Source: Falsiroseomonas sp051433165 (GTDB lineage: Bacteria > Pseudomonadota > Alphaproteobacteria > Acetobacterales > Acetobacteraceae). Taken from it: a DNA stretch of 64,000 nucleotides. The position numbers and the translations under genes are program-made. Below are positions 49,812 to 58,329 of the stretch, piece by piece. The notes under the pieces were generated by a model. It was not told the DNA's origin and ran no database searches. It saw only the letters and a program-made list of their open reading frames with translations. Location: the NCBI RefSeq assembly GCF_051433165.1, contig NZ_JBHMFS010000022.1, positions 12,580-76,579 of the forward strand, given 5' to 3'. How positions within the stretch are numbered: the first letter of the stretch is position 1; every line of letters begins with the position of its first letter.

Positions 49812-51194
49812 ATGATTTCGCGCGCGTGGACCCCGGATAGCTGGAGGGCAATGCCCATCCGGCAGGTTCCGGACTATCCCAACCAGGCCCTTCTTCGGGC
49901 CACCGAGGATAAGGTCCGTCGATTTCCGCCGCTGGTATTTGCAGGCGAGGCGGATCGGCTGAAGGCCCAGCTGGCTCGCGCGGGTGATGGGCACGCCTTC
50001 GTCCTCCAGGGGGGCGACTGCGCTGAAAGCTTCGCCGAATTCCACGGCAACACCATCCGGGACACCTTCCGGGTCCTGCTGCAGATGGCGGTGGTGCTGA
50101 CCTTCGGCGCCGCAGTGCCGGTGGTGAAGCTCGGCCGCATGGCCGGGCAATTCGCCAAGCCGCGCAGCAGCGACAGCGAAACCATCGATGGCGTGACGCT
50201 GCCCTCCTACCGGGGCGATATCGTCAACGGTCCCGATTTCACGCCCGAGGCGCGGGTGCCCGATCCGTCGCGGATGGAGTTCGCCTATCTGCAATCGGCC
50301 GCCACGCTGAATTTGCTGCGCGCCTTCGCGACCGGCGGCTATGCCGACCTGCATGAGGTGCATCGCTGGAACCTGGATTTCGCCGCCCGCAGCCCTCTCG
50401 CCGACCGCTATGCCGGCCTGGCGCACCGGATTGACGAGACGCTGCGCTTCATGGGCGCCTGCGGCATGTCGGACCTGCCGCAGGTGCGGGAGACGGAGTT
50501 CTACACCTCCCACGAATCCCTGCTGCTGCCGTTCGAGGAGGCGCTGACCCGCCAGCCCTCTACGCATCCGGGCCGGCATTACGCCTGTTCGGCCCATTTC
50601 CTCTGGATCGGCGACCGCACCCGGCAGCCGGATGGCGCGCATGTGGAGTTCCTCCGCGGCGTCGCTAACCCGATCGGCATGAAGGTCGGCCCGACGATGG
50701 AGGCGGATGAGCTGGTCCGCCTGACCGAAATCCTGAACCCGACCAACGAGAAGGGTCGCCTCACCCTGATCTCCCGGATGGGGGCGGATAAGGTGGAGGG
50801 CAAGCTGCCTGGCCTGCTCGGCGCGGTGAAGCGCGCCGGCCGCAACGTGGTCTGGCTGTGCGATCCGATGCACGGCAACACGGTGAAGGCCGGCGCCTAC
50901 AAGACGCGGCCCTTCGACCTGATCCTGTCCGAAATCCGCCGCTTCTTCGACTGCCACGCCGCGGAAGGCACCATCCCGGCTGGCGTGCATGTGGAGATGA
51001 CGGGGCAGAACGTGACGGAATGCCTCGGCGGCGCGCATAGGATGTCGGAGGCCGATTTGGCCGCCAACTACGCCACCTTCTGCGACCCGCGGCTGAATGC
51101 CGAGCAGTCGCTGGAACTGGCCTTCCTGATTTCGGAGGAGCTGAAGGCACGCCGCCCGGATGTCGCGGTGCTGCCGGCCAGGGCCGCCCAGTGA
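49812..51194 (+). CDS. 3-deoxy-7-phosphoheptulonate synthase, class II
   Basis: A predicted 460-residue plant-type (class II) DAHP synthase, the first step of aromatic amino acid synthesis, joining phosphoenolpyruvate and erythrose 4-phosphate. QGGDCAESFAEF (metal-binding Cys), KLGRMAGQFAKPRS, LPSYRGDIVNG, SRMGADKV, WLCDPMHGNT and the closing FCDPRLNAEQSLELAFL are diagnostic. ATG 49812 is the homology start, with GGAG 11 bases upstream. Its stop overlaps the next gene by GTGA, an unusual link between shikimate and NAD salvage genes. Confidence 0.96.
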   Translation: MISRAWTPDSWRAMPIRQVPDYPNQALLRATEDKVRRFPPLVFAGEADRLKAQLARAGDGHAFVLQGGDCAESFAEFHGNTIRDTFRVLLQMAVVLTFGAAVPVVKLGRMAGQFAKPRSSDSETIDGVTLPSYRGDIVNGPDFTPEARVPDPSRMEFAYLQSAATLNLLRAFATGGYADLHEVHRWNLDFAARSPLADRYAGLAHRIDETLRFMGACGMSDLPQVRETEFYTSHESLLLPFEEALTRQPSTHPGRHYACSAHFLWIGDRTRQPDGAHVEFLRGVANPIGMKVGPTMEADELVRLTEILNPTNEKGRLTLISRMGADKVEGKLPGLLGAVKRAGRNVVWLCDPMHGNTVKAGAYKTRPFDLILSEIRRFFDCHAAEGTIPAGVHVEMTGQNVTECLGGAHRMSEADLAANYATFCDPRLNAEQSLELAFLISEELKARRPDVAVLPARAAQ

Positions 51195-52372
51195 CCGCCA
51201 TGCCGCCACCCATGTCCCCTGGCGGCCGATCGCTGCCGCCCGTGGTGGATGACATTCCGGCCTGGACCGACAGCTACTTCAACCGCACCCGCACGGTCGT
51301 CGAGAAATTCGGCGATTGCCGGGTGACCTATGCGGTGTTCCTGCGCCGCCCGGTCATCTCCGCCCCACGGCTGGCGACGACGTGGCTGGAAGCGGTGGCG
51401 GCGCGCCGGGAGACGCGCTTCGAGATTGAGCTGATGCACCGGGAAGGGGATTGGGTCGGCGCCGGCGACCCGATCTTCTACCTCTCGGGATCCTTCGCCC
51501 AATTGGCCGATCTTGAGACCATCCTGCTCCAGAAGGTCGGGCCAGCCTGTGTCGCGGCGCACAACGCCTATCAGATGTGCGTCGAACTGCCGCAGGTGCC
51601 CTTCCTGGCCATGGAGGCCCGGCACTGTGCGGGGGCCGAGATGCAGGAGATGATGGCCTATGCGGCGTCCATCGGCAGCGCCTCGGCGCAGCGGGAAGGT
51701 GCCAAGGGCTTCATCGGCAACGCTAATGACGCAACCGCCCATTGGTTCGGCGCCGCCCGCGGCCGCGGCACCATGCCGCACGCCCTGATCGGCTATGCCG
51801 GCTCCACCGTCCGCGCGGCGGAGATGTTCCACGAGACCTATCCGGGCGAAGACCTCACCGTGCTGGTGGATTATTTCGGGCGGGAGGTGACGGACAGCCT
51901 GGCCGTCTGCGCCCGCTTCCCGGAGCTCGCCGCGGCGGGGCGGATGGCGGTGCGGCTGGACACCCATGGCGGTCGCTTCCTGGAAGGGCTGGACCCTGGC
52001 GAATCCTATGCCGTGCTGGAACGCCACGCGCCGCAGGCCGTGCGGCGCTATCGCAGCGAAACGGAACTGCGCCACCTGGTTGGCACCGGCGTCTCGGCGG
52101 CGGCGATCTGGCGGATGCGGGAAGCGCTGGACGAGGCCGGCTTCCCGAAGGTCCGCATCGTTGCCTCCTCCGGCTTCGGGGTCCGCAAATGCCGGGTGAT
52201 GGCGGAAGCCAAGGCGCCGATCGATGTCGTCGGCACCGGATCCTTCATCCCGGATGCCTGGTACGAAACCTACGCGACCGCCGACATCGTGGCGTATGAC
52301 GGCGTGCCGCGGGTGAAGGTGGGCCGGGAATTCCTGCTGCGGAACGGAGCCAGGCGGCGCGGCCAGACTTAG
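51191..52372 (+). CDS. pncB: Nicotinate phosphoribosyltransferase
   Basis: A predicted 393-residue enzyme that converts nicotinate and PRPP to nicotinate mononucleotide in NAD salvage. DSYFNRTRTVVEKF at the start, SASAQREGAKGFIGNANDA, MPHALIGYAG, RLDTHGGRF and FGVRKCRVMAE fit the pncB family. The first possible start is a GTG at 51191 overlapping the DAHP synthase stop; ATG 51200 is an alternative. NAD synthetase, which completes the pathway, lies 2 kb downstream. It converges with the oxygenase gene by four bases. Confidence 0.9.
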   Translation: MTAMPPPMSPGGRSLPPVVDDIPAWTDSYFNRTRTVVEKFGDCRVTYAVFLRRPVISAPRLATTWLEAVAARRETRFEIELMHREGDWVGAGDPIFYLSGSFAQLADLETILLQKVGPACVAAHNAYQMCVELPQVPFLAMEARHCAGAEMQEMMAYAASIGSASAQREGAKGFIGNANDATAHWFGAARGRGTMPHALIGYAGSTVRAAEMFHETYPGEDLTVLVDYFGREVTDSLAVCARFPELAAAGRMAVRLDTHGGRFLEGLDPGESYAVLERHAPQAVRRYRSETELRHLVGTGVSAAAIWRMREALDEAGFPKVRIVASSGFGVRKCRVMAEAKAPIDVVGTGSFIPDAWYETYATADIVAYDGVPRVKVGREFLLRNGARRRGQT

Positions 52373-53403
52373 CGCAGCTCGACGCCCTTCTGCCCGCGTG
52401 CGGCGGCGTCCGCCATCAGCTTGCGTTCCTGCTGGGCGCCTTCGGCATCGGTGAAGAAGGTGAAGATGGCAAAGCGCTGCCCGGCAGTGACGGGCAGCGC
52501 CTCATGCAGCAGGTCGCAGCAGAAGATGGCGCAGCCGCCGGCCGCCGGCTCGTAGGAGTCGGTCCCGAATTCCGGAAACCGCAGCGTGCCACCTTCATAG
52601 GCGCCGCTGTTCAGGTTGAGGCTCATCGCGAAGCGCCGATGCGCGGTGAAGGGGGTGCGGTTGTCGCGATGCGCGCCAAAGGCGCCGGCCGTCTCGGCGG
52701 CGTAGCAGCCGATTCGGGGGGCCTCGAAGCTCGCTGCGCGGAAGCGGAAGGCACGCCACATCTCCGGCAGCACCCGCCGTTCCAGGCGGCGCTGGAAGGC
52801 GGCGTAGAGCGCGCGGTCGGTCAGGAACACATCCGTGCGCCGCTTGATGTCGGTCACGAGGCCGGCCCCGGCGCCGGCTGCGGCGACGCGCCCCTGCTGC
52901 TTTTCGCCTTCTTCCCAATGCGTGAGCAGCGCCGCGATCATCGCCGGCTCCAGCACGCCCGGTATCAGCAGCACCGGCGCGCCGCTGCGCCGCAGGGCCG
53001 GGGCTTCCGGTTCGGGCAGGGTGGCCAGTGCCGCCTTCAGCGCCGTCTCGCCTGGCTGGGCGAAGCTGAGCCGCCCGCGCGGCGAGATCACCGCAACGCC
53101 GCCTTGCGGTAGCCCCAGGCCGAGAAACAGCTTCCGGTCGGCATCGAAAAGCCGGGTCGGCCCGTCCTTTGCTTCGTTGTCCCCGGGCCTGCCGCCGGCC
53201 ACCAGGATGATTCGGGCCTGAAGCTGGCCTGCCACCGCCTCGGCCTGCTTGATCTGCGCCGGCACTGGCGGGCCGCCCAGGACCAGCACGCGGTACAGGC
53301 CCGCGATTGACTGGTGGTGCAGGTCGAACTGGGCGCCAGTAGCGTCCGGAAGCGACAGGGCCGGCAGAAGGTCGCCGGGCAGGAAGGGGTCAGGTGCTGC
53401 CAT
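52369..53403 (-). CDS. Peroxiredoxin-like domain fused to a 2-oxoglutarate/Fe(II) oxygenase
   Basis: A predicted 344-residue two-domain protein. Residues ~1-135 resemble a thioredoxin/AhpC-TSA fold (DLLPALSLPDATGAQFDL, then FDADRKLFLGLG) but have no CxxC or peroxidatic Cys. Residues ~180-320 form a double-stranded beta-helix oxygenase: Fe ligands H245 and D247 in AHRDN and H300 in LHEALP, with R310 in GQRFAIF as the 2-oxoglutarate anchor. The substrate is unknown. The ATG at 53403 is divergent from the EamA transporter gene at 53458. A degenerate redox domain joined to an active-looking oxygenase suggests the first domain is structural or substrate-binding. Confidence 0.82.
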   Translation of the reverse strand: MAAPDPFLPGDLLPALSLPDATGAQFDLHHQSIAGLYRVLVLGGPPVPAQIKQAEAVAGQLQARIILVAGGRPGDNEAKDGPTRLFDADRKLFLGLGLPQGGVAVISPRGRLSFAQPGETALKAALATLPEPEAPALRRSGAPVLLIPGVLEPAMIAALLTHWEEGEKQQGRVAAAGAGAGLVTDIKRRTDVFLTDRALYAAFQRRLERRVLPEMWRAFRFRAASFEAPRIGCYAAETAGAFGAHRDNRTPFTAHRRFAMSLNLNSGAYEGGTLRFPEFGTDSYEPAAGGCAIFCCDLLHEALPVTAGQRFAIFTFFTDAEGAQQERKLMADAAARGQKGVELR

Positions 53404-53457
53404 GCGGGGTCCCTCGTTCCATGGGCAATCGGCCCGCCCTTCATTAGACTGAAGCGG

Positions 53458-54387
53458 ATGTCCGGCGAAGCACCCTTCCCAACCGCCGCGGCAGCGGGCG
53501 CGAGCCCCGCGGCACGGGAGCGCCGCATCGGCTATGCCTGCGCCTTCGCGGTGCTGTTCGTCTGGACCGGCTTCCTGCTGTCCTCCCGGCTGTCCACGAA
53601 GCAGGCGCTGACGCCCTGGGATGTTGCCGCCTTGCGCTATGCGGGCGCCTTCCTGGCCGCGCTGCCGCTGGCGGCGGTGCTCGGCCTGCCGAGGCTGCCG
53701 CCGCTGCGGGCGCTGGCGCTGCTCGCCACGGCCGCCTTCGGCTTTCCGATCCTGGCCTATCATGGCTTCACCCTGGCACCGGCGGCCCATGGCGGCGTGA
53801 TGCTGCCGGGCACGCTGCCCTTCCTGATGGCCGCGCTGGGCGCCGCCTTCCTCGGCGAGACCTGGACCCGGCGGCGCGTTGTGTCTTTGACCGTCGTTGC
53901 CTTGGGAATCGCGTTGCTGGCCAGCGACACGCTGGGTGCCCACCCGGGCGCCTGGCGTGGGGATCTGCTGTTCCTCGCCGGGTCCTGCTGCTGGGCTGTC
54001 TACACGCTGCTGATCCGGCTGTGGGGCATCGGTGCGATGCAGGCGACCCTGACGATCGCGCTCTGGGCGGCGCCGATCTACCTGCCGGTCTGGTGGTTCC
54101 TGCTGCCCTCCAGCATCGGCGAGGCGAGTGCGGGCGTGGCGCTGTACCAGCTGGTCTACCAGGGCATGTTCGCCACCATCCTGGCTGGCCTGCTGTTCAC
54201 CAAGGCGGTCACGGCAATCGGCGCACCGACCACGACCACCATCACCGCCCTGGTGCCGGGGATGGCGGCACTGGCCGCCTGGCCCTTGCTGGGGGAGCCG
54301 CTGGGTCTGCTCGGTTTGCTCGGCGTGGGGCTGGTCTCTGCCGGCATGATCCTGACGGTGGTGCGGTTCCCGCCGCGCGCGCGTTGA
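53458..54387 (+). CDS. EamA-family (DMT) transporter
   Basis: A predicted 309-residue inner-membrane protein with ten hydrophobic helices in two EamA repeats. GVMLPGTLPFLMAALGAAFLGE in the first half and ITALVPGMAALAAWPLLGEP in the second are the typical end-of-repeat motifs. The family exports metabolites or drugs; the substrate is unknown. It is divergent from the oxygenase gene (54-base gap) and ends 34 bases before nadE. Confidence 0.88.
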   Translation: MSGEAPFPTAAAAGASPAARERRIGYACAFAVLFVWTGFLLSSRLSTKQALTPWDVAALRYAGAFLAALPLAAVLGLPRLPPLRALALLATAAFGFPILAYHGFTLAPAAHGGVMLPGTLPFLMAALGAAFLGETWTRRRVVSLTVVALGIALLASDTLGAHPGAWRGDLLFLAGSCCWAVYTLLIRLWGIGAMQATLTIALWAAPIYLPVWWFLLPSSIGEASAGVALYQLVYQGMFATILAGLLFTKAVTAIGAPTTTTITALVPGMAALAAWPLLGEPLGLLGLLGVGLVSAGMILTVVRFPPRAR

Positions 54388-54412
54388 CCCTTCGGGGGGG
54401 CGTCCCTAGTTT
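54384..54412 (+). promoter_or_regulatory. Putative nadE promoter
   Basis: TTGACC (54384-54389), a 17-base spacer and TAGTTT (54407-54412) end 9 bases before the nadE ATG. The -35 overlaps the stop codon of the transporter gene. Such a position implies a leaderless or very short-leader message. The -10 is imperfect. Confidence 0.4.
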
Positions 54413-54421
54413 CGCGGGATC

Positions 54422-56086
54422 ATGACAGACCGGCTCCGCATCGCGCTCGCCCAGATCAACCCGCATGAGGGCGCGCTCGACGCCAATGCTGCGCGCATCC
54501 GCCAGGCGCGGGCGGAGGCGGCGGCGGCGGGGGCGGATCTGCTGGTCACGCCCGAATTCTCCATCGCCGGCTACCCGCCGGAGGACCTGGTTCTCAAGCC
54601 TGCCTTCGTCGAGGCCTGTATGCAGCGGATCGAGGCGCTGGCCGCCGAGACCGCCGATGGCGGGCCGGGCCTGGTGGTGGGCGGCCCCTGGCGGGATGGC
54701 GACCGGCTGCACAATGCGCTGTTCGTGCTGGAAGGCGGCCGCATCCTGGCGCGGCGGGCCAAGCACGAATTGCCGAATTACGGCGTTTTCGATGACAAGC
54801 GCGTCTTCATCGCAGGCCCGGCGCCCGGCCCGGTGGCCTTTCGCGGCGTCCGCCTCGGCCTGATGATCTGCGAGGATTGGTGGTTTCCCGCGGTCAGTGA
54901 GACGCTGGCCGAAAGCGGCGCGGAGATGCTGATCAGCATCAACGGCTCCCCCTTCGAGTCCACGAAGCAGGATACGCGGGTGCAGCTTGCCGTGGCCCGG
55001 GTGGTAGAGACTGGGCTGCCCTTCGTTTTCCTCAACCAGATCTGCGGCCAGGATGAGCTGGTCTTCGACGGGGCCTCCTTCGTCCTGAACGGCGACCGCA
55101 GCCTGGCGGTGCAGATGCCGATGTTCGAGGAAAAGCTGGCGATCACGGATTGGTCGCGCGGCCCCGCGGGCTGGGTCTGCGCGCCGCAGCCCGTGCCGCC
55201 GGCGATGCCGGAACTGGAGCAGATCTATCGCGCCATGATGCTCGGCCTGCGGGACTATGTGAACAAGAACGGCTTTCCCGGCGTGGTGCTGGGCCTCTCG
55301 GGCGGTATCGACAGCGCGCTCTCCGCCGCCGTCGCGGCCGATGCGCTGGGGCCGGACCGGGTGCGGGCGGTGATGCTGCCCTCGCCCTATACCTCCCGCG
55401 ACAGCCTGGATGATGCGGAGCAGTGCGCGAAGCTGCTGGGTATCCGGTATGAGAGCATCCCGATCGGCCCGGCGATGGAGGCCATGCACGGCATGCTGGC
55501 GCCCGCCTTCGGCAACCGGCCTGCCGACACCACCGAGGAAAACCTGCAGTCCCGCCTGCGCGGCGTGACGCTGATGGCGCTGTCCAACAAGTTCGGCGAC
55601 ATGCTGCTGACCACCGGCAACAAATCCGAGATGAGCACCGGCTACGCCACGCTGTATGGCGACATGTGCGGCGGCTATTCGGTACTGAAGGACGTCTGGA
55701 AGATGACGGTCTTCGCCCTGTCTCGCTGGCGCAATGAACAGGTGCCGCCGGATGCGCTGGGGCCGCAGGGCCCGGTGATGCCGGATCGCGTGATAACCAA
55801 GCCCCCCTCGGCGGAACTCAAGCCCGACCAGACCGATCAGGACACACTGCCACCTTACGAGGTGCTGGATTCGATTCTCGAGGGGTTGGTGGAACGCGAG
55901 TTGGATGTGGATACGTTGGTCGCCCAGGGACATGACCGCGCCACGGTGCTGCGGATCTGGCGCATGCTGGACCGCGCCGAATACAAGCGCCGCCAAGCCC
56001 CGCCGGGCGTGAAGATCACGCCCCGCGCCTTCGGGCGTGACCGCCGCTACCCGCTGACCAACGGCTTTTCCGGATTGATTGCATGA
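54422..56086 (+). CDS. nadE: Glutamine-dependent NAD(+) synthetase
   Basis: A predicted 554-residue two-domain enzyme. The N-terminal nitrilase-type glutaminase has its Glu in LVTPEFSIAGYPPEDL, Lys in KHELPNYGVFDDKR and Cys in LMICEDWW. The C-terminal synthetase has the ATP PP-loop GLSGGIDSALSAA and TTGNKSEMSTGYATLYGD. It amidates nicotinate adenine dinucleotide to NAD using glutamine. The last four bases overlap the next small gene (ATGA). Confidence 0.97.
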   Translation: MTDRLRIALAQINPHEGALDANAARIRQARAEAAAAGADLLVTPEFSIAGYPPEDLVLKPAFVEACMQRIEALAAETADGGPGLVVGGPWRDGDRLHNALFVLEGGRILARRAKHELPNYGVFDDKRVFIAGPAPGPVAFRGVRLGLMICEDWWFPAVSETLAESGAEMLISINGSPFESTKQDTRVQLAVARVVETGLPFVFLNQICGQDELVFDGASFVLNGDRSLAVQMPMFEEKLAITDWSRGPAGWVCAPQPVPPAMPELEQIYRAMMLGLRDYVNKNGFPGVVLGLSGGIDSALSAAVAADALGPDRVRAVMLPSPYTSRDSLDDAEQCAKLLGIRYESIPIGPAMEAMHGMLAPAFGNRPADTTEENLQSRLRGVTLMALSNKFGDMLLTTGNKSEMSTGYATLYGDMCGGYSVLKDVWKMTVFALSRWRNEQVPPDALGPQGPVMPDRVITKPPSAELKPDQTDQDTLPPYEVLDSILEGLVERELDVDTLVAQGHDRATVLRIWRMLDRAEYKRRQAPPGVKITPRAFGRDRRYPLTNGFSGLIA

Positions 56087-56505
56087 GCGGCCAGGACGAG
56101 GGGGACGAAGACCCCATTTTCGCGCGGGAGGTGCTCGGCCAGGTCGAGGGGCTAGAGGTCCGCATCATGGACCTGTCCGGCGCCAATGGCGCCGAGCCGG
56201 TGGAGGTCGTGCGCGGCTTCGGCACCGTTGCCCATGCCAATGCCTTCGCCCGCCGCTATGTCCGGGATTCGGTGGATATCTGCCGCGGTCCCGGCATGGA
56301 CGCCAAGGCGGTGATGGAGGCCTGGGGCACCTTTGGCGAGGATGCCGAGGTGCATGGCGCCGGCGAGGATGCCTGGCGCAGCGCCAATGAGCTGGCCAAT
56401 TTCGCCGCCCGCGCCGCGACCGATGCGGAAGAACGCAACTGGCGCATCATCGACCCCCGCCGTGACGAGGATGACGAGGACGAGGAGGAGGAGGGCGAGG
56501 TCTAG
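56083..56505 (+). CDS. Acidic hypothetical protein coupled to nadE
   Basis: A predicted 140-residue protein that overlaps nadE by ATGA. It is acidic throughout: it starts MSGQDEGDEDPIF, has a conserved-looking middle with FGTVAHANAFARRYVRDSVD and NELANFAARAATDAEERNW, and ends in a run of about ten Asp/Glu residues. I recognise no named domain, but codon use and the overlap mark it as a real gene. It could be a small regulator or partner of NAD synthetase; that is only inferred from position. Confidence 0.65.
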   Translation: MSGQDEGDEDPIFAREVLGQVEGLEVRIMDLSGANGAEPVEVVRGFGTVAHANAFARRYVRDSVDICRGPGMDAKAVMEAWGTFGEDAEVHGAGEDAWRSANELANFAARAATDAEERNWRIIDPRRDEDDEDEEEEGEV

Positions 56506-56513
56506 CCCGCTTC

Positions 56514-56879
56514 CTACTTCCACCCGCCATCATGGGACGGCAGGGCGTAGGACGGCGCCGGGACGACGTAGTGCGGGACATAGGCTGGCGGCGCCCAGTG
56601 GACCGGCGGCGGCTGGTAATAAGCCACCGGCGGCGGCGGCTCGTAGTAGACCACCGGCGGCGGCGCGTAGATCACCGCCGGCGGGGCAAGCGCGGCCCCG
56701 AGCGCGGCACCAATGCCAAGCCCCAGCAAGGCCCCGCCCAGCACGGCTGCGCCGCCATGGTGGCGATGATGATGCTGGTACCCGTGACCGCGGTAGCGCC
56801 AATCGGCCAGCGCCGGTTGGGGGGCAAAGGTCCCGAAAGCCAGTACGCCGGCCACGATCGCCGCAGGAAGCCTGAGCAT
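56514..56879 (-). CDS. Exported His- and Pro/Tyr-rich small protein
   Basis: A predicted 121-residue protein. A signal peptide (LPAAIVAGVLAFGTF, cleavage near ALA-D) is followed by GHGYQHHHRHHGG, a glycine-zipper-like hydrophobic helix (LLGLGIGAALGAALA) and a Pro/Tyr-rich tail with repeated YYEPPPP/YYQPPP units. The pattern is common in small envelope proteins of alphaproteobacteria; the function is unknown. The His cluster could bind metals. AAGGAG lies about 7 bases before the ATG. Confidence 0.7.
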   Translation of the reverse strand: MLRLPAAIVAGVLAFGTFAPQPALADWRYRGHGYQHHHRHHGGAAVLGGALLGLGIGAALGAALAPPAVIYAPPPVVYYEPPPPVAYYQPPPVHWAPPAYVPHYVVPAPSYALPSHDGGWK

Positions 56880-56989
56880 GGGAAATCTCCTTACCCGCCA
56901 ACTTTAGCATCGCTGGGGCAGCAGGAATGCGGCGAAGTGTATCGCGCGCCTTGCCTTGTGCCGCCATTTGCCGTTCCTGTGCCCGCCTG

Positions 56990-58324
56990 ATGAAAGTTCG
57001 CTTCGCCCCGTCCCCCACAGGCCTGCTGCATGTCGGCAACGCCCGTATCGCCATCGCCAACTGGTGCCTCGCCCGGCACCGGTCTGGCCGATTCCTGCTG
57101 CGTCTCGATGACACCGACACCGAACGCTCCCGACCCGAATTCGCCCAGGCGATCGAGGAGGATCTGCGCTGGCTCGGCCTGGATTGGGACGAATTCGCCC
57201 GGCAATCCGACCGGCTGGCGCTGTATGCCGCCGCCGCCGAACGGCTGAAGGCCTCCGGCCATCTCTATCCTTGCCTGGAGACGGAGGAGGAGCTGGCCTT
57301 CAAGCGGGAACAGCGCACCCGCCAGGGCAAGCCGCCGCTGTATGACCGCGCCGCCCTGAAGATGACGGCGGACCAACTCGCCCGCGCCATCGCCAATGGC
57401 AAGACGCCGCACTGGCGGTTCAAGCTCTCGGGCGGCCATGTGGAATGGCAGGACGGCGTGCTTGGCCGGCGCAACGTGAAGTTGCCGAGCCTGTCCGACC
57501 CGGTGCTGATCCGCGCCGATGGCAGCTTCCTCTACACCTTCACCTCGGTCGTCGATGACCTGGATACCGGCATCACGGACATCGTCCGGGGCGAGGACCA
57601 TGTCACCAATACCGGCATCCAGCTTGATATCCTGGCTGCCCTTGGTGGCGACCCGCGCAGCGTCCGCTTCGCGCATCTGCCGCTGCTGACCGATGCGGAT
57701 GGCGGGCCGCTGTCTAAGCGGACCGGTAGCGTTGGCCTGCGGCAGATGCGCCGGGATGGGGTGGAGCCGGCGGCGCTGGTTGGCTACCTGGCGGCGCTCG
57801 GTACCTCGGCGGACCCGGTGGCGGCCATGCCGGCCGATCTGGTGCCGGATTTCGATCTCGGCCGCGTGTCCAAATCCGCAGCCCGTTTCGACACGAAGCA
57901 GCTTCTGGCATTGAACCGCCGCTGGCTGCATGCGCTGCCCTTCGCATCGGTGCGGGATTGGCTGCCGGAGGGGGCGGGGGAGGATTTCTGGCTGGCGGTG
58001 CGCGGCAACCTCGATCTGTTGCGCGAAGCCCGCGACTGGTGGGAGATTGTCGCTGGTGGTATCGTCCCACAGGGCGAAGCGGCGGATGCAGACCTGCTGC
58101 GCCTGGCCGCCGAGACGCTGCCCGAGGAGCCGTGGGATGAGGCCACCTGGCCGGCCTGGACATCCGATCTGTCGACCCGTACCGGCCGCAAGGGCCGCGC
58201 TCTGTACCTGCCGTTGCGTCGCGCCCTGACGGGCGAGGATCACGGCCCCGACCTCAAGGTCTTCCTTCCTTTGATCGGCCGCGAGCGGGCGCTGAAGCGC
58301 CTGCTCCAGGCCGTTGCAGGCTAA
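56990..58324 (+). CDS. gltX: Glutamate--tRNA ligase
   Basis: A predicted 444-residue class I synthetase. The HIGH-type motif is in APSPTGLLHVGNARIA and the KMSKS-type motif is the variant PLSKRTGS. VRGEDHVTNTGIQ and the C-terminal helix-rich anticodon domain follow. It charges tRNA-Glu, and in many alphaproteobacteria also mischarges tRNA-Gln. The length is a little short of the usual ~470, and the SKRTG form is found in one of the two GltX paralogues that many alphaproteobacteria carry, so a second copy may exist elsewhere. cysS starts 5 bases after it. Confidence 0.94.
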   Translation: MKVRFAPSPTGLLHVGNARIAIANWCLARHRSGRFLLRLDDTDTERSRPEFAQAIEEDLRWLGLDWDEFARQSDRLALYAAAAERLKASGHLYPCLETEEELAFKREQRTRQGKPPLYDRAALKMTADQLARAIANGKTPHWRFKLSGGHVEWQDGVLGRRNVKLPSLSDPVLIRADGSFLYTFTSVVDDLDTGITDIVRGEDHVTNTGIQLDILAALGGDPRSVRFAHLPLLTDADGGPLSKRTGSVGLRQMRRDGVEPAALVGYLAALGTSADPVAAMPADLVPDFDLGRVSKSAARFDTKQLLALNRRWLHALPFASVRDWLPEGAGEDFWLAVRGNLDLLREARDWWEIVAGGIVPQGEAADADLLRLAAETLPEEPWDEATWPAWTSDLSTRTGRKGRALYLPLRRALTGEDHGPDLKVFLPLIGRERALKRLLQAVAG

Positions 58325-58329
58325 TCTCC

